Notes: generated by a model not told the origin, from the sequence alone. Shown: positions 8,470 through 17,269, numbered from the stretch's first letter. The stretch: DNA of 50,373 nt from Bacteroidales bacterium (GCA_017646685.1 JAGCLZ010000101.1:1-50373), one strand, 5' to 3'. Made by a program: numbers and translations.

Positions 8470-9525
8470 ATGGTGATGATACAGAGATGTGTGATAATAT
8501 TGTTTCTGACAATTTTGCCTATTGTTGCAATGGGGCAAAATAGCAATCCTATTCTACGGATCATGTGGTGGAATCTAGAGAATTTTTTTGACCCATCGAA
8601 TGATAGTCTCACCGCTGATGACGATTATACTTTTGAAGGTGCTAACCATTGGACATATAAGCGTTTTTATCAAAAAAAGGATAATATCTACAAAACTATT
8701 CTCTCTATGGGATTGGATCGATTACCTATAGCAATAGGTGTATGTGAAGTAGAAAACGATTGGGTTCTTAGACAGCTATGTTTAAATACACCATTAAGAC
8801 GATTTGACTATGATTATGTTCATTATGATTCGCCAGATAGAAGAGGTATAGATGTTGCACTTTTATATAGAAAAAGTTTGTTTGAAGTGCTCTATTGCAA
8901 ATCTATTCCTGTGTTGGATAGCATTGATACTAGTTTTAAAACACGAGATATTTTATTGGTAAAAGGATTAATCAAAGGTATGGATACGGTATTCTTGTTG
9001 ATGAATCATTTTCCATCAAAGAGGCTCGGCTATGAGTCGTACGAGAGGCGCTTATTGGCCGCTGCAGTGTTGTCTAATACGTTAGATACTATTATACAAA
9101 GATATTCGAATAGTAAAATAATAGTGATGGGCGATTTTAATGATACTCCGTTTGACGACTGCATAACCAAGGTATTAAAAGTATCGCCATATAAAAAAGA
9201 TTGGGAAACAAATACACTGATAAATTTTATGGCGGATATTCCTTTTGGAAAAGGAACATATAAGTATCAAGCAGTGTGGAGTTGTATTGATCAGATGATG
9301 ATAACCAAAAATTTACATCCAAACTATAGTACATCTATAGAGGTTGTGAATGGTGTTGCAAATATATATACAGCTAATTTTTTATTGGTTCCAGATAATA
9401 AATTTCTTGGAATGAAGTTGTATCGTACATACGTAGGACCAAAATATTATGGTGGCTTTAGCGACCATTTGCCGATATATATTGATATACAGAAAACTAA
9501 TGATAATAATATAAAAGATAAATGA
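8470..9525 (+). CDS. Secreted endonuclease/exonuclease/phosphatase family protein
   Basis: A 351-residue protein with an N-terminal signal peptide (hydrophobic residues about 6-20, then AMGQ) followed by the EEP fold. Catalytic signatures are WWNLENFF (metal and Asn), GVCEVEN (metal Glu), GDFNDTP (Asp/Asn) and the C-terminal SDHLP (His base). Members hydrolyse phosphodiester or phosphomonoester bonds of DNA, nucleotides or lipids. Export suggests nutrient scavenging or an envelope role. The stop overlaps the next start (ATGA). Confidence 0.88.
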   Translation: MVMIQRCVIILFLTILPIVAMGQNSNPILRIMWWNLENFFDPSNDSLTADDDYTFEGANHWTYKRFYQKKDNIYKTILSMGLDRLPIAIGVCEVENDWVLRQLCLNTPLRRFDYDYVHYDSPDRRGIDVALLYRKSLFEVLYCKSIPVLDSIDTSFKTRDILLVKGLIKGMDTVFLLMNHFPSKRLGYESYERRLLAAAVLSNTLDTIIQRYSNSKIIVMGDFNDTPFDDCITKVLKVSPYKKDWETNTLINFMADIPFGKGTYKYQAVWSCIDQMMITKNLHPNYSTSIEVVNGVANIYTANFLLVPDNKFLGMKLYRTYVGPKYYGGFSDHLPIYIDIQKTNDNNIKDK

Positions 9526-10244
9526 TAATGAAGAAGAATGCACTATTAATGTTTGCTATTGCTATAACAGCAATGTCGTGTAACAAAACTCAAAAAGAGA
9601 TTATACAAACTTATGCCGATGGCAAGCCGCAACTTGTATATGAAGTAATGATGGTTGATGGTGAAAAACAGCGTTTGTCAGAAGAGATGTTTTATAATTC
9701 TGGAGCTACTCGATATTTACATATCTACAAAGATAATCAACCATTTGGGATATGGAAGTTTTATTATGAGTCTGGAAAACTATTTGCCGAAGCCGATTTT
9801 TCTAAATCTAGAATTGGTGATAATTGGGTATTTTACTATGAAAATGGTGATAGAATTTATGATGAAAAAGATGAGATAACTATTTTGGAGATAACCAAGG
9901 ATCGTTGTCCTATAACTGTGGAAGGTGGCGACGACTTCGATAAAAAGCAATGTCAGTTTTATTCTGATTTTGGATTGCGATGCGAAGGTAATTTGAAAAA
10001 CAATAATCGAGAAGGATTGTGGACTTTCTATTTTGAAAATGGAAATAAGCAAGCCGAAGGCCACTATGTTGAAAATATTCAAGATGGAGAACATGTTGTT
10101 TATCATGAAAATGGTAATGTATATTACAAAGGATGTTACGAAAAAGGTAAGAGGGTAGGATTGTGGGGATTCTTTGATGAAGAGGGACGAAAAATAGCTA
10201 CAAAAGAATTTGGTGAAAACAATAAAAATACCGAAAATAAGTGA
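9522..10244 (+). CDS. MORN-type repeat lipoprotein (YwqK-like)
   Basis: A 240-residue protein with a lipoprotein signal (Cys near residue 20, AMSC) and several MORN-like repeats of the form YxxGxxxGxWxFYxExG, for example GIWKFYYESGKLFAE, GLWTFYFENGNKQAE and GLWGFFDEEGRK. Relatives are often labelled YwqK-family antitoxins, but there is no toxin partner here and the lipoprotein signal argues for an envelope role. It overlaps the upstream gene (ATGA at 9522) and the downstream gene (GTGA at 10241), so all three are probably translationally coupled. A second ATG at 9528 is an alternative start. Confidence 0.85.
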   Translation: MIMKKNALLMFAIAITAMSCNKTQKEIIQTYADGKPQLVYEVMMVDGEKQRLSEEMFYNSGATRYLHIYKDNQPFGIWKFYYESGKLFAEADFSKSRIGDNWVFYYENGDRIYDEKDEITILEITKDRCPITVEGGDDFDKKQCQFYSDFGLRCEGNLKNNNREGLWTFYFENGNKQAEGHYVENIQDGEHVVYHENGNVYYKGCYEKGKRVGLWGFFDEEGRKIATKEFGENNKNTENK

Positions 10245-11662
10245 AATTAGATCATCCTATATATAAGATAGTAGGCGAGGTGGCAGACCAAATGGGAGTT
10301 GATGCTTTTGCTGTAGGAGGAGTAGTGAGGGATTATTTTTTACAACGTCCTTGTACAGATATTGATATTGTATGCTTGGGTAGTGGTGTGGATTTGGCCA
10401 TAAATGTTGCACACCGTATCAATGTGCATAAAGAAGTAAGAGTATTTAAGAATTTTGGTACAGCCATGTTTCATTACCAATATAATGGTGTCGATTGGCA
10501 GATAGAATTTGTGGGAGCGCGAAAAGAATCATATAGAGCTAATAGTAGAAAACCTATTGTGGAAAATGGAACTCTTGCCGACGATCAGAATCGCAGAGAT
10601 TTTACGATCAATGCTATGGCTGTAGGCCTTAATAAAGATAATTTTGGAGAATTATTAGATCCTTTTGGAGGAATACGGGATTTGGATAATGGGGTTATAC
10701 GAACACCATTAGATCCAGATATAACTTTTTCAGATGATCCCTTGCGTATGATGAGGGCTATACGGTTTGCTACACAGTTGGGTTTTGTTATTGAGAACAA
10801 GACTTTTGATGCAATAACCAGGAATGCTAATCGAATAGAGATAGTGTCGAAAGAACGTGTGGCCGAAGAGTTAAATAAGATTGTCATGGCCAAGGAACCA
10901 TCCATAGGGTTCAAACTTTTGTATAAGAGTAAACTTATGGATTTGATTTTTCCTGAGTTTTCTAAACTAAAGGGCGTTGAAACAGTAAACGAACGGGGAC
11001 ATAAAGATAATTTTTATCATTCGCTAGAAGTCTTGGATAATGTATCCAAACATAGTGATAATTTGTGGCTTAGATGGGCTGCTATATTACATGATATAGG
11101 CAAACCGGCAACAAAACGTTATGACGAAAAGATGGGATGGACTTTTCATGGTCACGAGGTGAAAGGGGCAAAGATGGTTAGAACTATATTCAGAAAAATG
11201 AAGTTGCCGATGAATGAGAAGATGAAGTATGTAGAAAAACTTGTACTATTGCATTTGCGTCCAATTATTCTTTCGGAAGAGATTGTTACAGATTCGGCAG
11301 TGAGGAGGCTGTTGTTTGATGCCGGTGACGATATAGATGACTTGATGCTACTGTGTGAAGCCGATATTACATCGAAAAATGTACAGAAAGTACAGAAATA
11401 TTTGACTAATTTTAAATTAGTACGTAAGAAGTTGATAGATATAGAAGAGAAAGACAGAATACGCAATTTTCAACCTCCTATAAGCGGAGAAGATATAATG
11501 GAACTCTTCGATATGCAACCATGTCGTGAGATAGGTGTGATAAAAAATGCAATAAAAGAGGCTATATTGGAAGGGATTATTCCAAACGAATATGAAGCAG
11601 CATACTCTTTTATGCTTCAAGAAGCAGAAAAGATGGGTATGAAACCCATAAAACAGAAATAG
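10241..11662 (+). CDS. cca: CCA tRNA nucleotidyltransferase with HD domain
   Basis: A 473-residue class II nucleotidyltransferase that adds or repairs the 3' CCA of tRNAs. The head domain shows GGVVRD (26-31), the metal-binding TDID (Asp40, Asp42) and RRDFTINAMA, then the DPLRMMRAIRF segment that selects nucleotides. A C-terminal HD module (LHDIGKP, GHE) follows, as in phosphohydrolase-containing members. It starts with GTG overlapping the previous stop. The function fits the window: the tRNA-Ser gene 1.2 kb downstream does not encode its CCA end, and miaA follows by 6 nt. Confidence 0.95.
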   Translation: MKLDHPIYKIVGEVADQMGVDAFAVGGVVRDYFLQRPCTDIDIVCLGSGVDLAINVAHRINVHKEVRVFKNFGTAMFHYQYNGVDWQIEFVGARKESYRANSRKPIVENGTLADDQNRRDFTINAMAVGLNKDNFGELLDPFGGIRDLDNGVIRTPLDPDITFSDDPLRMMRAIRFATQLGFVIENKTFDAITRNANRIEIVSKERVAEELNKIVMAKEPSIGFKLLYKSKLMDLIFPEFSKLKGVETVNERGHKDNFYHSLEVLDNVSKHSDNLWLRWAAILHDIGKPATKRYDEKMGWTFHGHEVKGAKMVRTIFRKMKLPMNEKMKYVEKLVLLHLRPIILSEEIVTDSAVRRLLFDAGDDIDDLMLLCEADITSKNVQKVQKYLTNFKLVRKKLIDIEEKDRIRNFQPPISGEDIMELFDMQPCREIGVIKNAIKEAILEGIIPNEYEAAYSFMLQEAEKMGMKPIKQK

Positions 11663-11668
11663 TGTATT

Positions 11669-12589
11669 ATGCAAGCGAATAGAAAAAAACTTGTGGTAGT
11701 GTTGGGGCCTACAGCGATAGGAAAAACGGCTTTGGCAATAGATATTGCAAAACATTTGAATACAGAGATAGTTTCATCCGACTCGAGACAGTTCTACAAA
11801 GAGTTGAATATAGGAGTGGCACGCCCTTCGGTTGATGAGTTGAAAATTGTAAAACATCATCTGATAGCTAATCTTTCTGTAGAGGATTATTACAACGTGT
11901 CGATGTACGAGCAAGATGCGTTGAAGTGTTTAGATACTATATTTGTCACCAAAGATATAGCTGTATGTGTTGGTGGATCTGGTTTATATATCGATGCCCT
12001 ATGTAGAGGTATAGCAGATTTGCCAGATCCTAATCCCGAATTGAGAAAGAAACTAAGAGAAGATTATGAAAAAGGTGGGATAGAAGAAATAAGATTTCAA
12101 TTGAAATTTTCCGATCCGGAATATTATAACGAGGTTGATTTGGCCAATCCGATAAGGATTCTGAGGGCTTTGGAAGTATGCTATATGACCGGAAAACCTT
12201 TCTCGGTAGTGCGAAAACAAGCTCAAAAGCAACGCCCTTTTGATATAATAAAGATAGGTATGTGTATGGAACGGGAATTGTTGAATAATAGGATTAACAA
12301 GCGTGTGGATGTAATGGTGAATATGGGGTTGCTACACGAAGTGGAAACGGTATGTTTATATCGCAACTATACAGCGTTGAATACTGTAGGTTACAAGGAG
12401 ATATTTGAATATATGGATGGTAATGTAACTCTGCAACAAGCTATAGAAAATATCAAAACAAATACACGACGATATGCTAAAAGACAAATGACATGGTTTC
12501 GTCGTTACGATGATATTAATTGGATTGAAACAGATAAATGTGTTTCTGTTAGAGACCATGCCTTACAAATTATTGAGAATTCAAAATAA
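11669..12589 (+). CDS. miaA: tRNA dimethylallyltransferase MiaA
   Basis: A 306-residue DMAPP:tRNA transferase that prenylates A37 in tRNAs reading UNN codons. It has the P-loop GPTAIGKT (13-20), the SSDSRQFYKEL motif with the catalytic Asp, the GGSGLYIDAL segment and a C-terminal RRYAKRQMTWFR tRNA-binding motif. It follows cca by 6 nt. The neighbouring tRNA-Ser(UGA) is an expected substrate, since its anticodon UGA is followed by A37 in an AAA run. Confidence 0.96.
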   Translation: MQANRKKLVVVLGPTAIGKTALAIDIAKHLNTEIVSSDSRQFYKELNIGVARPSVDELKIVKHHLIANLSVEDYYNVSMYEQDALKCLDTIFVTKDIAVCVGGSGLYIDALCRGIADLPDPNPELRKKLREDYEKGGIEEIRFQLKFSDPEYYNEVDLANPIRILRALEVCYMTGKPFSVVRKQAQKQRPFDIIKIGMCMERELLNNRINKRVDVMVNMGLLHEVETVCLYRNYTALNTVGYKEIFEYMDGNVTLQQAIENIKTNTRRYAKRQMTWFRRYDDINWIETDKCVSVRDHALQIIENSK

Positions 12590-12602
12590 TAACGCTTATT
12601 TG

Positions 12603-12741
12603 ATGTTTTTTACACCCTATCTTCAATTGTTTTATGATAGGGTATTATTCGTGTGGCGATATATCGTCAAATTTAGGTGGGTATATAGTGTAAATTATTT
12701 CGTGATATAGATGAACTTTCCTCTTGATGTAAAATTTATTG
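12603..12741 (-). repeat. Dispersed iteron-hairpin element, copy D (inverted)
   Basis: Read on the minus strand, it shows two iterons (TCAAGA, then TCACGA) exactly 22 nt apart, then TTTGAC and ATTGAA boxes 44 nt apart, and an 8-bp stem (12614-12621 with 12636-12643, ACCCTATC/GATAGGGT). The distance from last iteron to first box is 34 nt instead of the 36 nt in the other copies. It sits directly after miaA. Confidence 0.75.
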
Positions 12742-12843
12742 CTTCCTAAGGTGTATTCAATATGCAAATAATAAAAATAGGTTATATGTAGATTTAAAGA
12801 GAATTTGACTCAACCAATAAGGAAACAATAGTGAAATAAAAAT

Positions 12844-12870
12844 GCAACATGAATATAAAACTCATGTTGC
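12844..12870 (-). terminator. Terminator of the tRNA-Ser gene
   Basis: A 9-bp perfect stem (GCAACATGA 12844-12852 with 12862-12870) lies 10 nt past the tRNA 3' end, followed on the minus strand by TTTTTATTT. Confidence 0.8.
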
Positions 12871-12880
12871 AAGGTTTCTG

Positions 12881-12965
12881 CGGAAAGAGAGGGATTCGAA
12901 CCCCCGGACCCGTGAAGATCAACGGTTTTCAAGACCGCCGCATTCGACCACTCTGCCATCTTTCC
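12881..12965 (-). tRNA. tRNA-Ser, anticodon UGA
   Basis: An 85-nt class II tRNA. The acceptor stem GGAAAGA pairs with TCTTTCC and is followed by discriminator G. The anticodon loop is CTTGAAA with anticodon TGA, there is a long variable arm as in serine tRNAs, and the T arm contains GGGTTCGAATCCC. CCA is not encoded. A perfect -33/-7 promoter sits immediately upstream. Confidence 0.96.
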
Positions 12966-12970
12966 GTGTG

Positions 12971-13002
12971 CAAAGATACAAACTTTTTCTATATCTGCCA
13001 AA
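12971..13002 (-). promoter_or_regulatory. Promoter of tRNA-Ser
   Basis: On the minus strand, -33 TTTG (12999-13002) and -7 TATCTTTG (12971-12978) are separated by exactly 20 nt. The -7 box ends 5 nt before the tRNA 5' end, so transcription should start at or next to the mature 5' base. Confidence 0.85.
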
Positions 13003-13210
13003 CTTTTTTTTATTTATTTTATAATTACCTTATTTTCAGTAGCGAAAAAATCTCCATTCCACAGTAATAGCAACGATAATTATGGCAAAATATGGTATAA
13101 ATTCTATTTTTCAGCCATTGATTTGTCAATTTTTTTTGTGGATTTATGTATGTATTTAATTATTAATATAGTAGATGCTTTTTGCACTCTTTCTATTTAT
13201 ATATAATAAT

Positions 13211-13254
13211 ATAAATGGATACATCGACATTTATTATTCGATGTATCCATTTAT
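13211..13254 (-). terminator. Terminator of the GadC-like transporter gene
   Basis: A 17-bp perfect stem (13211-13227 with 13238-13254, core ATGGATACATCGA) with a 10-nt loop lies just after the stop at 13273 on the minus strand. The spacer between it and the tRNA promoter (13020-13200) shows no further feature. Confidence 0.8.
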
Positions 13255-13272
13255 TTAATGTGTAGAGTGATG

Positions 13273-14763
13273 TTATAGTTTCTTTGTAGAGTCGTTTAGT
13301 TTTTTCTTCTCCCAATGGAAAGGTTCAAATTGTTCGTCATCTTTTAGTTGATTCCACGAAGGTTTACGCATGGCGTATATTATAAATGGTATTCCTACTA
13401 CGATTATACATCCCAAAATAAGAACTGCAAACCAAACTACAGGGCTTCCCGAAGGAATCTGACTTGGAGGTATAAAACTTAAAACGAATGCAAGTAACGA
13501 GCCGCAGAATCCCAAGCCTCCTATTATCCACATGAAAAGGTTGTTACCCAAACGAAATGGACGTTTTGCGTCTTTCATCTTGTAGCGGAGCACTATGGCT
13601 GCCGAAAACATAAGCATGTACATTATGAGGTAAAGAAGAACTGTAAGTTGAGATAGAATCTGGTAGAATGTTTGAACCGAAGGCATTACCACAAACAATA
13701 GGCTTAAAAGCGTAACGATACATCCTTGTACAAGAAGAATGTTTTTTTGCACACCGTTATGGTTGGTTTTTTGTAGGAAAGGAGGTAGATATCCGGCTCT
13801 ACCTACCGAAAGTAAACCTTTAGACGGACCCGAAACCCATGTAAGTACGCTTGCCAACACGCCGAAAGCCAATGCTATGGCTATCACTGGAGAAAACCAT
13901 GACATGTGTAGGTAGTTGAAGTAACCATCAAATCCGGTAAGCAAACTTTGAGTTAGATTGATGTCTTTTTGAGGAATGATGATGCCAAGCGAAAATGTAC
14001 CCAAAATAAATATAAGTACAGTAATAAATGCTCCCACAAATACTGCTTTGGGATAGTTCTTGCTTGGATTTTCAACATCTTTTACGTGTACACCCGACAT
14101 TTCCATACCGGCAAAAAACAAGAATATACTTGATGCCAATACCAAATTGGAGAAATTAGATAAGTCGGGGAAGAAGCTTCCATTCCAGTTCATCTGCGAC
14201 TGTCCGCCGGTGGATAAATAAATAATGGCCAAAATAATCAGAAGTCCTGCAGGGATAATAGTACCTACCAAACCTCCTATTTTGGATATTTTTCCTACCC
14301 ATCCAAGGCCTTTCAACGAAATAAATGTGGCAAGCCAATAAATAATCAATACCACCACAAGGGTGTATATCCTATTGGAGGCAAGCATCATATCGGCCGA
14401 CGGTTGCAACCCGATAAAGGCGATGGCTACAGCTCCGAAGGTAAGTACTGTGGGATACCATATAGTACTTTGTACCCATTGTATCCATATAGCCAAAAAA
14501 CCTAATCGTTTACCGTAGGCTTCTCCAACCCAACGAAACACACCACCTTGTTTGTCTTGAAACATGGCCGCCAATTCGGCTGCTACCAATGAGGTGGGTA
14601 TAAGAAAAACAATGGCAGCAAAAAGATAGTAGAACGCCGAAGTTACTCCGTATTCGGCTTCGGCAGGCAGACCTCGAAGGCTCACTACCGCAGTGATGTT
14701 CATAATGGCCAATGTGAATACACTTAGTTTGGCCGCACTTTTTTTTGTAACTGTTGATGACAT
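13273..14763 (-). CDS. GadC-like APC-family amino acid antiporter
   Basis: A 496-residue inner-membrane protein with about 12 membrane segments, of the glutamate:GABA antiporter branch of the APC superfamily. It shares with GadC the N-terminal AAELAAMF segment, EGGVFRWV-like and FFPDLSN stretches, the ENPSKNYPKA loop and the GPSKGL motif. GadC exchanges external glutamate for cytosolic GABA in acid resistance. No gadB decarboxylase or glutaminase lies beside it here, so the substrate could be another amino acid. The C-terminal tail after the last helix is about 35 residues and charged. Confidence 0.85.
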   Translation of the reverse strand: MSSTVTKKSAAKLSVFTLAIMNITAVVSLRGLPAEAEYGVTSAFYYLFAAIVFLIPTSLVAAELAAMFQDKQGGVFRWVGEAYGKRLGFLAIWIQWVQSTIWYPTVLTFGAVAIAFIGLQPSADMMLASNRIYTLVVVLIIYWLATFISLKGLGWVGKISKIGGLVGTIIPAGLLIILAIIYLSTGGQSQMNWNGSFFPDLSNFSNLVLASSIFLFFAGMEMSGVHVKDVENPSKNYPKAVFVGAFITVLIFILGTFSLGIIIPQKDINLTQSLLTGFDGYFNYLHMSWFSPVIAIALAFGVLASVLTWVSGPSKGLLSVGRAGYLPPFLQKTNHNGVQKNILLVQGCIVTLLSLLFVVMPSVQTFYQILSQLTVLLYLIMYMLMFSAAIVLRYKMKDAKRPFRLGNNLFMWIIGGLGFCGSLLAFVLSFIPPSQIPSGSPVVWFAVLILGCIIVVGIPFIIYAMRKPSWNQLKDDEQFEPFHWEKKKLNDSTKKL

Positions 14764-14890
14764 AATTATTATTTTTTCATTAGTACATAAATCTTTTTTT
14801 TCGTATGCTATAACGTTGGTTTAGGCCTTTTGTTCGATTTGCTTTAACAAGTATGTGTTTATGCCAACTTCACCTAGAAAACACGTTCTG

Positions 14891-14929
14891 AAAATTCCCC
14901 AAATTGCGTTGCGCAATTTGGGGAATTTT
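14891..14929. repeat. 18-bp inverted repeat with 3-nt loop
   Basis: AAAATTCCCCAAATTGCG (14891-14908) and its exact complement (14912-14929) surround TTG. It lies 128 nt upstream of the transporter ATG. It could be an operator, a 5'-leader hairpin or an orphan terminator. Confidence 0.8.
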
Positions 14930-15046
14930 GCTTATAATTAATTCTATTGTAACTTTATGTTTTCAACTTTTAGTATCTTATTGAAAACCTTTATTTAATC
15001 GTTGAAAATCTTGAGCTGATTGTTACAAAATAGGAGGGGAGTAATA

Positions 15047-15066
15047 AAAATGTGGCGCCACATTTT
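15047..15066. repeat. 20-bp perfect palindrome
   Basis: AAAATGTGGCGCCACATTTT is identical on both strands. Its continuous two-fold symmetry resembles a dimeric repressor operator more than an RNA terminator. Confidence 0.75.
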
Positions 15067-15257
15067 ACCCCAAAAAGTGCCATTTTTTTCGTTATAAGGT
15101 AAAGCTTTTCAACGAAAATAAAATTTGGAAACCATTAGATGAGGCTTTGAAATCGTAAATATAATGTTTTCAGTATGTCTTGATATGGAAAAACGCATAT
15201 CATAACCCTGTGTTTAGCCATCAAAACTGCCATACTTACGGGGCAAAACTATGTGGT

Positions 15258-15292
15258 TTAGGGGTCGTAAACCGCCGGTTTACGACCCCTAA
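15258..15292. repeat. 17-bp inverted repeat with 1-nt centre
   Basis: TTAGGGGTCGTAAACCG (15258-15274) and its exact complement (15276-15292) flank a single C. It is GC-richer than its surroundings. ATGTGG follows or precedes each arm at a short distance (15251 and 15295). Confidence 0.8.
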
Positions 15293-15321
15293 GTATGTGG
15301 ATTATATTTTGTAAAAACAAA

Positions 15322-15349
15322 AAAACACGTCCTATTTGGGACGTGTTTT
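15322..15349 (-). terminator. Terminator of the small outer-membrane protein gene
   Basis: An 11-bp stem (AAAACACGTCC 15322-15332 with 15339-15349) is followed on the minus strand by a T-run. It lies 52 nt past the stop of the barrel gene. Confidence 0.8.
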
Positions 15350-15400
15350 ACTATAAATTTGAATTTATAAGTCAAGAAATCTTTCTTTTGTTGCTCATTC

Positions 15401-15877
15401 TTAGAACAAATAACGAAGGCTTAAGCATGTACCCCAGCCAAAACTGCCATAATGTGCAGGACGAACAACGTTCCACATTGGACGAGCATCAACGCTTAGT
15501 AACAAAGGAACACCAAGAGTACTGAAGTTGTATTCAAGACCTATTTGGCCACCAATACCTAATGATAAACCGCTGTAGTCGGCTATGTCGCTCATATATA
15601 AACCTAAAGCAACGCCTGGACCTGCATACCAGTTAAGACCGTTTACGATATTCCATTTCCATTGGTAGATACCTACAGCAGAAATGTAAGAGCTGTTGTC
15701 GCCAAAGCTAAATCCAAGGTCGCCTTCCAAACGGTTAGCACCCATGTCTTGTTGATAAGAGATTTCAGCACCTAGCAAGCTACCACCACCAAAACGCAAA
15801 CCGATAGCTTTTTGTGCAAATGTTGTACTTGTTCCGATAGCCATTACTGCTATCAAAGCTAAAAATACTTTCTTCAT
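15401..15877 (-). CDS. Small outer-membrane beta-barrel protein
   Basis: A 158-residue protein with a clear signal peptide (MKKVFLALIAVMAIG... cleaved near TFAQ). The mature part alternates hydrophobic and polar residues, is glycine-rich, and ends in LSLRYLF with a terminal aromatic, as in outer-membrane barrels inserted by BamA. About 137 mature residues would form an eight-stranded barrel. No specific family motif is recognised. It has its own promoter and terminator, so it is probably monocistronic. Confidence 0.8.
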   Translation of the reverse strand: MKKVFLALIAVMAIGTSTTFAQKAIGLRFGGGSLLGAEISYQQDMGANRLEGDLGFSFGDNSSYISAVGIYQWKWNIVNGLNWYAGPGVALGLYMSDIADYSGLSLGIGGQIGLEYNFSTLGVPLLLSVDARPMWNVVRPAHYGSFGWGTCLSLRYLF

Positions 15878-15963
15878 ATTGTATAAAATTTATGTGTTAT
15901 GACCCTTTATTTTATTATTTAATAAAGGTATGAAGAGTCAAATAACATGCCTTTATCATTTTG

Positions 15964-15971
15964 CAAAAGTA
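15964..15971 (-). promoter_or_regulatory. -7 box of the small outer-membrane protein gene
   Basis: The minus strand reads TACTTTTG then C, matching TAnnTTTG, 87 nt upstream of the ATG. It lies just beyond the terminator of the preceding gene. Confidence 0.6.
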
Positions 15972-15996
15972 CGTTTTTTTTTAGATATAGAAAAAA

Positions 15997-16046
15997 ATAA
16001 AACGATAAAAAATAAACAGCACGGTGTTTATTTTTTATCGTTTTAT
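15997..16046 (-). terminator. Terminator of the M23 peptidase gene
   Basis: A 22-bp perfect stem (15997-16018 with 16025-16046, core AAAACGATAAAAAATAAACA) with loop GCACGG lies 54 nt after the M23 stop. T-rich sequence follows on the minus strand. Confidence 0.8.
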
Positions 16047-16099
16047 GATGTATCAACTATTTAAGATTAAACTTTGTTTTGTATATCAAATATATATTG

Positions 16100-17092
16100 T
16101 TATGATAGACATTGGTTTTCGGCATTAGCTTCTTCTATCACACTTTCGTATTCTTCTATACTCAAATCGTTGAAGAAATAATAAACCGGATTTACTTTTT
16201 TGCCATTTTGTATCACTTCGTAGTGTAGGTGAGGTGCTTGTGATAGACCAGTACTACCTACTTCTCCTATCTTTTCACCACGTTTTACTGTTTGTCCAGT
16301 TGTTACATTTACTTCGCTCAAGTGGGCGTACAATGTTTTATAGCCATAGCCATGATTTAAAACAATCACAATTCCATAACCGGAATATTTGTTTCCACCC
16401 TTGCCCGCAACTTCTATTTTTCCATTACCAGTTGCATATACCGGTGTTCCTTTTTTAGCCACAAGGTCTATACCGGTATGCATTCTACGATAGTGTAATA
16501 TGGGGTGGTATCGCATACCAAATCCCGAAACTATTCGACTGTTTTTCTTATTGAGTGGCATTATGGCCGGCAATGACGTCATTCGTTCAGTTTTGGTTTT
16601 TGCCATTTTGTATACATCATCAAAACTTTTTGATTGTATATATAAACGTTTCGACAAGTCGTCGACTTTTTTTGTAAGACTGATGATAGCCTGCGAGTTG
16701 TCGTAGCCTTTCAGATCACTGTAGCGTTCCACTCCGCCTATGCCACTTCTGCGTATATTTTTAGAAATAGGTTCAGCTTCAAAAATGGTGCGATATATAT
16801 TGTCGTCTCTGTTTTCAATGTCTTCCAAAACTTCAGACATTTGTTCTGTACGTTTATTCAGGATGTTTATTTGGTGTTTGTACTGCGTTATCTCACGCTT
16901 AAGCGCTTTTTCCTTGGGACTATCAATAATTTTGTAGCTTAGGATGGTGATTACAACGGCCGATACAATTCCAAAGGCAAGACCAAATGATACTTCTTTT
17001 AATCTTTCTTTGATACCCATTCTTACTTTTTCGTAACGGAGTGTATTAGGGTCAAATTTATATTTATATTTACGTTTCTTCGATTTTGTCAT
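16100..17092 (-). CDS. Membrane-anchored M23 (LytM-type) metallopeptidase
   Basis: A 330-residue type II membrane protein: a basic cytosolic N-terminus (1-33), one transmembrane helix (about 35-52), a coiled-coil region (about 60-165), then an M23 peptidase domain. The zinc-site pattern is intact: His205 and Asp209 in MHTGIDL, the YAHLS motif with His257, and HLH 288-290. Such enzymes cut peptidoglycan cross-links; the coiled coil resembles EnvC/NlpD-type regulators, but here the catalytic residues are present. It probably acts in cell-wall remodelling. Confidence 0.93.
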   Translation of the reverse strand: MTKSKKRKYKYKFDPNTLRYEKVRMGIKERLKEVSFGLAFGIVSAVVITILSYKIIDSPKEKALKREITQYKHQINILNKRTEQMSEVLEDIENRDDNIYRTIFEAEPISKNIRRSGIGGVERYSDLKGYDNSQAIISLTKKVDDLSKRLYIQSKSFDDVYKMAKTKTERMTSLPAIMPLNKKNSRIVSGFGMRYHPILHYRRMHTGIDLVAKKGTPVYATGNGKIEVAGKGGNKYSGYGIVIVLNHGYGYKTLYAHLSEVNVTTGQTVKRGEKIGEVGSTGLSQAPHLHYEVIQNGKKVNPVYYFFNDLSIEEYESVIEEANAENQCLS

Positions 17093-17269
17093 TACTACGA
17101 TTGTTTTTTTGCTTGACGATTATTATTTTGCAAGTAAAATCAGCTTTACTATTTGAAAAAAAGCTGTAATTACTATCTGAAAAAAGGACTAATAAATTTG
17201 CATAAACAGCAAAAAATCAATATTGTTGTCGTGTTAAATGGACAATAACTGACTTATATTAGCCACGTA

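Larger units (their letters stand above)
14764..15400. other. Palindrome-rich intergenic region
   Basis: A 637-bp non-coding gap upstream of the GadC-like gene and downstream of the barrel gene. It contains three long perfect palindromes (listed separately) and the barrel-gene terminator. No ORF of substance and no clear -7 box for the transporter is visible. Confidence 0.6.

Noticed and set aside
9522..10244. Antitoxin annotation of the MORN protein
   Set aside because: The family name YwqK antitoxin would be suggested by homology, but there is no toxin gene, and a lipoprotein signal is present.
12842..13067. Overlapping short ORFs on both strands at the tRNA-Ser locus
   Set aside because: They are formed by the tRNA and its promoter and terminator; no coding signature.
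13273..14763. Complete glutamate-dependent acid resistance locus
   Set aside because: Only the antiporter-like gene is here; no glutamate decarboxylase or glutaminase gene lies nearby.
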